DNA from: Fonsecaea monophora | Taxonomy: Eukaryota; Ascomycota; Eurotiomycetes; Chaetothyriales; Herpotrichiellaceae | Length of the DNA: 64,000 nt | Direction: 5' to 3' | NCBI RefSeq assembly: GCF_001642475.1 | Contig: NW_019173934.1 | Location: forward strand, 372,001-436,000 | Part shown: one piece after another, positions 57,116 to 64,000 of the stretch | How positions within the stretch are numbered: the stretch's first letter is position 1 | Layout of the letters: every line of letters begins with the position of its first letter | The notes under the pieces: generated by a model | Seen by the model: only the letters and a program-made list of their open reading frames with translations | Databases searched by the model: none | Told to the model about the DNA's origin: nothing | Made by a program: the position numbers and the translations under genes

Positions 57116-57603
57116 GTTTGCTGGACCTAGGCTTCGATGGCGGAGAGTGGAAAAGACAATGATCTTGTTCGACCTCAAAAAGATGGGAGGAGACTGCAAA
57201 CTCGCCAAGCCTGACGATCGGAGCCTTTCACGTGCTGCTGTCGACGAGGCTGTGGCGACACGAGGCTGAAACGCTCAAGGCTCAAGGCTGAGAGGTACAA
57301 CCTTTAAAATCTACTGAAAACTGCGCGGGATAGTAGTTCTGTGGTATTTCAAATGCAACCAAGGTTTCATTTTGTACTATGCATGCTTTTCACCTAAATC
57401 CAATAGGGTTCCGGACGAGTTGTGTTGCCACAAACATGGTATTATCCAACCCCGAAAACAAAGCAATGCCCATCAGTGGTTCTTGGCTCTTTAAGCAAAA
57501 GATGGAATCGACCACGGGTTCCGACCGCCTCGATGCTGACAAGAGAGGTCTGCGCTGCTCATGGTTTGCGTTCAAAGCCGCCAAACTCTTGTCGGACATC
57601 CCA
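57116..57603. promoter_or_regulatory. prp46 upstream region
   Basis: 488 bp between the prp46 start and the end of the next leftward gene. Likely prp46 promoter and leader; nothing else recognised. Confidence 0.45.
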
Positions 57604-58173
57604 TTAAACACCCATGTGGAGTTTCCTGTGCTCGGCGATTGAACAGTAAACGTGTACCATCTGCACAATTACGACGACAACAATGAGTGTTTTGACGCTG
57701 AAAACCACACATTTCTCCGGAAAGCGTGTCCAGGACCCTTCGGCAGTTGAAAGCGGCATGACATGGTAGTAAATCTGCATGCCGACAGCCTGAGTGAAGA
57801 AGAAGATGTAGAAGCCCGTCGTCGAATGTTTGAATAACCAGGCTGAGACGTAACGGGATCCGAATTGAGCGAGAAGGGCGAGGCCTCCGGCAGCTACGAT
57901 CTGGACACAAAGGAACAGAAGCACAATTTGGCCGAGGACGGTTTTCTGGGTTCGTGTCTGGGTGCATGGGCATCGGGCCCTAGCATGTTCCACAGTCGCA
58001 ACTCCAGTTGACAACGTGTCTCGTCCATCCCTGGCAACACTTGCAGCGACGTTCTCAACATCAGTCTCCCTTGCCTGGGTGCGACCGCAGGCTCTGGTGG
58101 CTTCCTGAGGTTCGTGAGAGGATGACAATGTGCTCGACGCGTTCGTCGAGGAGTCAGCGTGTGAAGATGACAT
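57604..58173 (-). CDS. small three-helix membrane protein, unknown
   Basis: 189-residue protein with a Ser/Ala-rich hydrophilic N terminus (1-78, including CPCTQTRTQK) and three hydrophobic helices: about 80-104 (IVLLFLCVQIVAAGGLALLA), 119-138 (TGFYIFFFTQAVGMQIYYHV) and 155-177 (KTLIVVVVIVQMVHVY). The tail is short and basic. No family recognised. The start at 58173 is chosen because codons upstream in the same frame look like leader sequence. An extra leader exon cannot be excluded. Confidence 0.55.
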   Translation of the reverse strand: MSSSHADSSTNASSTLSSSHEPQEATRACGRTQARETDVENVAASVARDGRDTLSTGVATVEHARARCPCTQTRTQKTVLGQIVLLFLCVQIVAAGGLALLAQFGSRYVSAWLFKHSTTGFYIFFFTQAVGMQIYYHVMPLSTAEGSWTRFPEKCVVFSVKTLIVVVVIVQMVHVYCSIAEHRKLHMGV

Positions 58174-58795
58174 ATTGCCGAATGTGCTGATAGTAAATGT
58201 AAAGTAAATCAGAGTAATGTGATGCGACCGAAGACAATATCGAGTGCATATCAAAGGGAAAGGATCTAGATGGGAGAAGACGAAGAAGAACCTTTGAACT
58301 GATGGGAGCGCGACGGGGCAAGCTCGACCAGGACAATACCGACCTTTCTGATCCAGCAAGTCATTGGAGCTGATAACATCACTGGGTAGATGAAGGAAGG
58401 CACTGTCGAGAAGGGCAAGGAAAGGATGGGACAAAGACTCACACCGTCAAGGCCAGTTCTCGTTGTATTTGTAACTCATCCTGTGACCAATGTATGCTCT
58501 AAGCTTGGGTATCATAATGCTGCCCATGTTCCCGGCAGTGATCTTTTTTGCAGAACTCCGTCCTCATTCCTGATTAAACGCCTGGCTCAACCAATCCAGT
58601 GGCAGCTGTAATTCCGTGAAACCGTGCTCGTGCGTAGATCTGGGCCTCTGTTTTGTAGGACCGATCTCGAACCAAGCTCTCATCTCCATCGCCATGGTCT
58701 TTTGTATGTGGGGGGTCTCACATGGTCGTATCTAGTAAAATTCGTCTTCAATCTTCAAGTCATGGTGTTTTTTTCGTGTCCAGTACATTTCTGGC
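58174..58795. other. intergenic region, small membrane protein / AIM6-like
   Basis: 622 bp: promoter of the small membrane protein and 3' UTR of the AIM6-like gene. No other feature seen. Confidence 0.45.
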
Positions 58796-60403
58796 TCATG
58801 CAGCCGCCTTGGACCGCCAAAATCTCCACGGCCCACTGAACCAAGGCCCTCTTTTATCCCAGTTCCAGTCACCCGAGGCCGCGGATTTCAAATCGTCCAC
58901 GTTCAAATAGTCCACTCCTTCTTTGACCATTGTCCGCCAGAGATAATTTCTCATTCCTCTCGGCCAACTGGGTACGCTCCAGTACCTGACCTTGAGCCCA
59001 CGAGCGTGAGCCCCAGCAATCTGCTTCCGCATCATTTCGAGTTGACGGCGAGAAAGATTGCCACGCCAGGGCCAGCCAACAGCGGCGTTGAACGATACAG
59101 AGGCGTAGTACGAGTTGGCTTGGGAGTAGACTGCAGGGTCGGTAGGCGCGGCACCGGACCGGCCTTGGCCCTGATTTTGATCCCACCGCCTGTCAAGCTC
59201 ACCACCCTGCGTATCCATGGGTGCCTCGGCAGCATCATTGAGGTCAGTCAGCTTTCCCATCAAGTCGAGGGGTGCGTCAAAGAACATATCACGATATGTC
59301 TGGTTGGACACCACCTCGTCCCAGGGCGCATTTCCCGTGACCACCACGGTGACGGGCCCTTCGACCACGCCGGAGCCGTTGAAGTAACTGAGGAGTCTCC
59401 GCTCTCGGAGAGGTTGGAGCTGTGCAGAGACATGTGGCCAGATCCTGTGACCCTCATTTTTGAAGTCGATCAGGAGGACCAGGGTCTGAGAGGGCCTGGT
59501 GTCGAAGACACCATTTCGAGGGTTGTCCAGCGAGGGATGGAAATGTGTATGAGGGTTTTGTTGATCTAGAATCTTCACCAACGGGTTGATGTACAAACTG
59601 CGGAGCGTCCGCTCCGGTGTCAGAGACGCTGTGGAATGTCCGACATACAAGTCTTGATCATAGAGCCACACATCCGCCTCCACGCCTGTACAACCAGCTT
59701 CAAGGGCCGAGAACAAGGGTTCTTTGCGCCAGTAATCATTGTGCGAGTGGCAGGCTACTGGATGGACGTCGGCAGAAAAATCGGTGGGCCAATGGCCCAG
59801 CTCACTAGAGGTGTGCTGGGAGGGATTCCAGCCGTCGAATTCGTCGTCTGCGTCGTCGGGGAAGAAGGATAGAACGAGGCCGCAAGCGAGTGCAATGAAC
59901 TCAAGAATTCCTCTGTCCTCAATGTTAGCAGACGGCGCTTGTCACAAACAATAGTCACCGCGTGGTTCTTACAACAACATCAGTGTCAGGGCCAGGAGGC
60001 GTAGCACTCTCCTGAGCGGTGTGGTCGGGATGGATTTGTGTAATGACCCTCTTTCAACAACGTGCCCTTTATGCACCACCGTACGACCCCCACCAAACAA
60101 TTGGTTCAACACCGGTAGGGTCTCTGTCCAGCGCCATCTGGAAGAGACACTGGAGTTGCGGTGATCGAAAGAAGACGGGGTCTCAAGGCAGGTGACGGTG
60201 GGCCCCTTCAGGACATCGGGGCTGACGGAGGCGGTGGCGGAATCTGAGAAAGAACCATCTTCGAGATTGGGGCACGTTATAAAGGTCTGTTCCTGCGTCA
60301 AAAAAGGTACACGCTCGGCATAGTGAAAGGATGATTCGTCGGTGAATGAGGAATTTGTGTCATGGCGGAAGGGCCGGATGGCAGAGGGCGAATGTTGAGG
60401 CAT
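58796..60403 (-). CDS. aim6: AIM6-type PLC-like phosphodiesterase
   Basis: Member of the fungal 'altered inheritance of mitochondria 6' family, PLC-like phosphodiesterase fold; substrate unknown. Exons on the minus strand: 60403-59973 and 59912-58796 (60-nt intron, phase 2), 515 residues. The N-terminal 130 residues are Ser/Pro-rich and cytosol-like. One membrane helix (about 133-158) spans the exon junction (LRLLALTLMLL|GILEFIALACG), giving a type II-like layout. Catalytic-type residues follow: HSHNDYW (199-205; H201, D203), GVEADVW (E222, D224) and VGH (H236). The C terminus ends RFWRSKAAA. The ATG at 60403 is the first in frame after an upstream non-ATG stretch. Confidence 0.85.
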
Positions 60404-62100
60404 TCCTGGGTGCGCTGATTGCTTAGAAGCCTCGGAGCGCAGGTTGCAAGGCTCTGGGACGCCAAAAAAGCGGTGGGTTTGGGATACACAGAAGTTTGGT
60501 TTGCGTGATTGGGGGGAAGTGGGAGGGTTGTGGAGGGTCAAACGGGCGACACAATGCAGGCCACTGGTTTCGGTTCACGACCCGCTCTGCTAGATTCGAC
60601 GGATAACCGACAACCCAAAAAGATGGACGCGGTGTTACTTTTTATTTTTGGGGGGTTCCTGTTATTGCATGATGGGCAGGACGTTTGCTGAGCTGTACCG
60701 AGTCCTGGTGAAAAAAAAATGGTTGACGAGTGGTGACTGGTGAGGAGGGGAAACGGCTTTATCGATAGGTGGGCAGTTCTGGGGGTTGGCTAGGGACCGA
60801 GGATGAGGCTAGTGATAGCTGAGGGTGGGGTGGGAAGATGTGGTGATAACTGTGCACTGTGGGAGCAGCGCAGCACTGGTGGCACTCTCAAAAAGAATGA
60901 AGAGAGAGTGGAAAAGAGCTTGGACAGACTCTCGTAGTAGAAGAAGTCATCGAAGGAAAAGAACAAAGCAGAGGCTCAAAGTCTTTGACAATCAGGAATG
61001 CAGCATGTTTTTAATTAACCACCTTGACCACCCACGACAATAACCACTGGGCATCTTTGTTTGGTGCTGGTGATAATGTTGCCGGTGGTGGCCACCAAAA
61101 GGATAAGGCGAGACTAGACCTCGATGGCACTGGTGGCACGAGACGGATGCAATTCATCATGACAAACGTACTAATAGGCTCAACGATCAAGACCCAGCTT
61201 CATACCTAGCGAGCTAGGTCGCTCTCAAGAGGGTACCGAGTTTGGCACTCATGCGCTCTAAACGTACAGACTAGGCGGGTGGACTAGGCGGGTGTGCTAG
61301 GTAAACCAGGTGCCAGCCGCACCACGAGCCTGTCTTCTCGCAACAGAGGCACAGTCTCGGTCCTCCTCCATCTCTCTCTCCCACTATCTTTCTCTACCCA
61401 CATGGGTTTCGCTCGCTCTCCCAATTGGATGAGTTCTTGCGAGCCTGTTTCTGCTTCGGTTGCGTTTGATATCTTGTTGTCTTCTTCCTTTTCCTCTATC
61501 GAGTCTGGACTAAAAGAAATCCACATTCACCACCGTCCGTCACCGCCAAAGTAGAACCCCCGTCGAGAAATCATTCAGATACTTTCTGACCTCGATCGAC
61601 TGCAAATCCGTTGCTCATCGGCCAATCCCTCCAGCCCGTGTCGTTATATCGAAGCTCCTGCCAAGCTGCCGGTGATTGTCCTCACCCACCACCACATCCA
61701 TCACCAACACCTCATCCTCTGCTTCTTCCAGACACTGTTCCCTCCTATCACCGTTGCGCTCGTCGCCACACCTCCTCTAGTTCGTCTGCCTCTCGATTTT
61801 GGTTGATAGATGTGGTCGATTATGTTCCGTGTTCCCTCTGTGGAGACCCTTCCGAGCCACTGAACCCATGGCTCCGTTGGCACAACATTCCCGATTCAAT
61901 TCTCACCTCGTGATTACGGCGTCTTCCGGACATGAAGTCCTTACAAACCATAATTGGCCCCAGCGCGCATCTGGCGCACTAGGATTTCTCAGGTGGGCCA
62001 AACCCCCACTCACACGCCAGTTCGAGATCAAGAGCCTTGCAGTTCCATCAGCCTGACGCTTGACGCCTGGCTGCTGACCAGTGACACCCCAGGTTTATCT
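60404..62100. other. long intergenic region, AIM6-like / C-terminal membrane gene
   Basis: 1.7 kb. It contains AIM6 promoter sequence, tandem GGCGGGTGNNCTAGG-like words (about 61274-61302) and a CT-rich tract (61360-61400). Open frames of up to 100 codons lack recognisable features. Confidence 0.45.
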
Positions 62101-64000
62101 TTAGAGCCCGGGTGACCGCCATGCCGGCTGTTCGTTTCCATTGAGCCTCGTATATCCTGAAGTCGGCACAACCTCCTTCACGTCCGGGTCTGACGCGGCC
62201 TCCTCGTTGAGAGGCTGCAGTTCGGTCGTCTCGCTCGCCATCCGCTTCATCTTCTCCTCACCAATGCCGCTGGCCATGTGACGCTGCTGCCCGAGGAACG
62301 GTGAGGTTGGGATCGCAAGCCCACCACTGCCGCTAACGCTGTTAGCACCATGACTGACATAAGCGCGCAAATCGCTGCGCCTGTTACCCACACGTGCGAG
62401 CCATTCATTTGTCGGTGCCAACTTGTCGCACTCTCCAGTATATTGTATTTCCCCCAACATGCGACCGGACGACAAATGAAAAAGATAATGTCGCACCCGT
62501 GCTGGAAGTCCTCGTCCAGACAAAACAGACACCAAAGCCGCCAAAAGGACCGCGAGCAACAGTGCCAGAGCCAGGAATGCTGGGATGGCAAATCGCCAGC
62601 GATAGCGAATCCGTCGCTGATAGACAGTCACAGGAATGACGGCGTGGTCACTGTCCGCGCTGCTCGTCCCATCCTCGCTCCGCTTCTGGAGGTTGACAGG
62701 CAGCTGATCGTCCGAGTTCCAGCTGCGCGTGCCCACCAGCATGTTCGCAGCGATATCCGTCCACACCAGGTTGGGGATCTTGGCCATGGTCGCTGCCGAC
62801 CCCGAAAGATCTCGCCACCGCGCATACATGGCCATGTTGGTGTCTCCGGTATAGTCTGCCCAGCCGCCACTGTTGTATTGGTACACTCCCGACAAGGCAT
62901 CCGATGGTCCATCTGATCCAGGCAGATTTTCATATCCCGACACGGTCGACAACAGACCTTTACCACCGTAGCCTGGTAGGTACAATTGAGGTGCCCGGAT
63001 TGTGGACAAATTGACCGAGTGCTCCAGTTCTGGTGAAATCAGGCCCCACAGTTGAGGAACATCGCTCATTTCGTATCCTGGCGATTCGATGCCCCAGAGA
63101 GGCATCGACTCCTTGTCCGGATACGACTTATCGCTGACGTTGACGATGGACAGAGCCTTGAGGGTATTTCCAGTCTCTTTCGTCGCGTTGTACCGGAAAC
63201 GGACTTGTTTGATGCTCGCTTTCGTTGCCGTGGCACAGCTGTACACCTTTTGTGTCCACCATGTTTCAGGCTCCTGCACAAGGGTTATTGTGCCATCACG
63301 ACGCTTGGCAGCGCCAAAAACCATGCCGCACTCGACGTGAATGTTGGTGAGATTGGCGAGGTCGGCACCTCCCGCCCCTGAGCAGAGTAACGAGATGTCG
63401 CTATAGTTTAATCCAGTGAGCCCGAAGGGGTTGGAGTAGTTGGCGCCTGGCGCGTCGGCCAAGCTGTAATTGGACAAGTAGGCTTCCGGGTCCAGCAAGG
63501 ACATCCAAGTACTGCTGATATAGATTCCATTGAGCTTCGCTCCCATGGTCTGATATGTCGTGACTGGAAATCTGTCCCCGACTTTGGATTTGAGGTAAGA
63601 GAAGGCGCCGGGACTCGGCCTCGTCAGGTTCATGACCAGCATGGTATATGCGTTGACCATCCACGCGGCCTTGTATGCTCGACCGTGCAGGTTCGGATCG
63701 ATCTGCGAGTTTGTCACGTTGACGTAGGGCCACTCCTGGACGAGGTTCGTGAAGCCCCCGTCGTCGACGAGGGAGATGTTGATCAGGTCGCTGGTGGCGA
63801 TGCCGCTGTAGGGGATGCGGAACTCGACCGAGACGTTTGTGTCGACGCAGGCCGACTCGGGCTGCAGCCAGAGCAGGTCTTCGGTCCATTCGGCGCCGAG
63901 CTGGACGCCCACGGGGACGGTGTGGTTGCGGAAGCCCACTCCCCCCGTGACCGTGTCGACGACCAGCCCTTCGACCGGCTCAATGGCGTTGTCCAGGACC
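62101..64000 (-). CDS. single-pass membrane glycoprotein, 3' part (unknown)
   Basis: C-terminal 632 residues of a larger protein whose 5' end lies beyond the window; the frame is open to 64000. The visible part starts IEPVEGLVVDTVTGGVGFRN and is a long probably extracellular region with many Asn-x-Ser/Thr sites (for example NVS, NIS, NVT, NLT, NYS, NAT) and paired Cys residues. One membrane helix near the C terminus (FAIPAFLALALLLAVLLAAL) is followed by a cytosolic tail with RVRHYLFHLSSGRMLGEIQY. This matches an uncharacterised fungal membrane-protein type I recall from Pezizomycotina genomes (GGIGFRNHT motif), but no named domain is recognised. Topology suggests a surface or secretory-pathway protein. 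Confidence 0.75.
   Translation of the reverse strand, partial: VLDNAIEPVEGLVVDTVTGGVGFRNHTVPVGVQLGAEWTEDLLWLQPESACVDTNVSVEFRIPYSGIATSDLINISLVDDGGFTNLVQEWPYVNVTNSQIDPNLHGRAYKAAWMVNAYTMLVMNLTRPSPGAFSYLKSKVGDRFPVTTYQTMGAKLNGIYISSTWMSLLDPEAYLSNYSLADAPGANYSNPFGLTGLNYSDISLLCSGAGGADLANLTNIHVECGMVFGAAKRRDGTITLVQEPETWWTQKVYSCATATKASIKQVRFRYNATKETGNTLKALSIVNVSDKSYPDKESMPLWGIESPGYEMSDVPQLWGLISPELEHSVNLSTIRAPQLYLPGYGGKGLLSTVSGYENLPGSDGPSDALSGVYQYNSGGWADYTGDTNMAMYARWRDLSGSAATMAKIPNLVWTDIAANMLVGTRSWNSDDQLPVNLQKRSEDGTSSADSDHAVIPVTVYQRRIRYRWRFAIPAFLALALLLAVLLAALVSVLSGRGLPARVRHYLFHLSSGRMLGEIQYTGECDKLAPTNEWLARVGNRRSDLRAYVSHGANSVSGSGGLAIPTSPFLGQQRHMASGIGEEKMKRMASETTELQPLNEEAASDPDVKEVVPTSGYTRLNGNEQPAWRSPGL

Overview
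The window is nuclear DNA of a filamentous ascomycete (Pezizomycotina). Core fungal genes carry short GT-AG introns of roughly 50-160 nt, often with CTAAC/CTGAC-type branch sites, and are interleaved on both strands with CT-rich leaders. The gene mix would suit Eurotiomycetes, perhaps Chaetothyriales, but that placement is a guess. No tRNA, rRNA, CRISPR array or intact transposon was recognised.

Left part (1-37.4 kb), housekeeping: 5' part of a dihydroxyacetone kinase (-), RIO2 kinase (+), a long kinesin-4 type motor (+), S-adenosylmethionine synthetase (-), GPN3 GTPase (+), an Apq12-like membrane protein (-), a 966-residue coiled-coil protein (-), V-ATPase subunit H/Vma13 (-), a TMF/Sgm1-type golgin (+), the proteasome chaperone Nas6 (-), a Zn2Cys6 transcription factor (+), a HAK/KUP potassium transporter (-) and a membrane-anchored RING-H2 protein (+).

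Middle part (37.4-55.7 kb), accessory: a 4.3-kb gene-poor stretch leads into an apparent old tandem duplication of a three-gene module. Each copy has a DUF6594-type membrane protein on the minus strand, then on the plus strand a retropepsin-like protein with an intact DTG motif, then a shorter relative that has lost DTG and carries a phase-1 intron just before a charged or Gln-rich tail. The copies are offset by about 7.1-7.6 kb (41.7-47.2 kb and 48.9-54.6 kb). Candidate decayed or unrecognised small genes lie inside them. This is the most novel part of the window. A protease/pseudoprotease pair with a membrane partner is an inference, not a demonstrated system.

Right part (55.8-64 kb), core again: splicing factor Prp46 (-), a small three-helix membrane protein (-), an AIM6-type PLC-like phosphodiesterase (-), and the 3' part of a glycosylated single-pass membrane protein running off the end (-).

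Exon borders were derived by hand from splice signals and family conservation. Names RPL-1 to RPL-4 and DUF6594-A/B are labels used only here.
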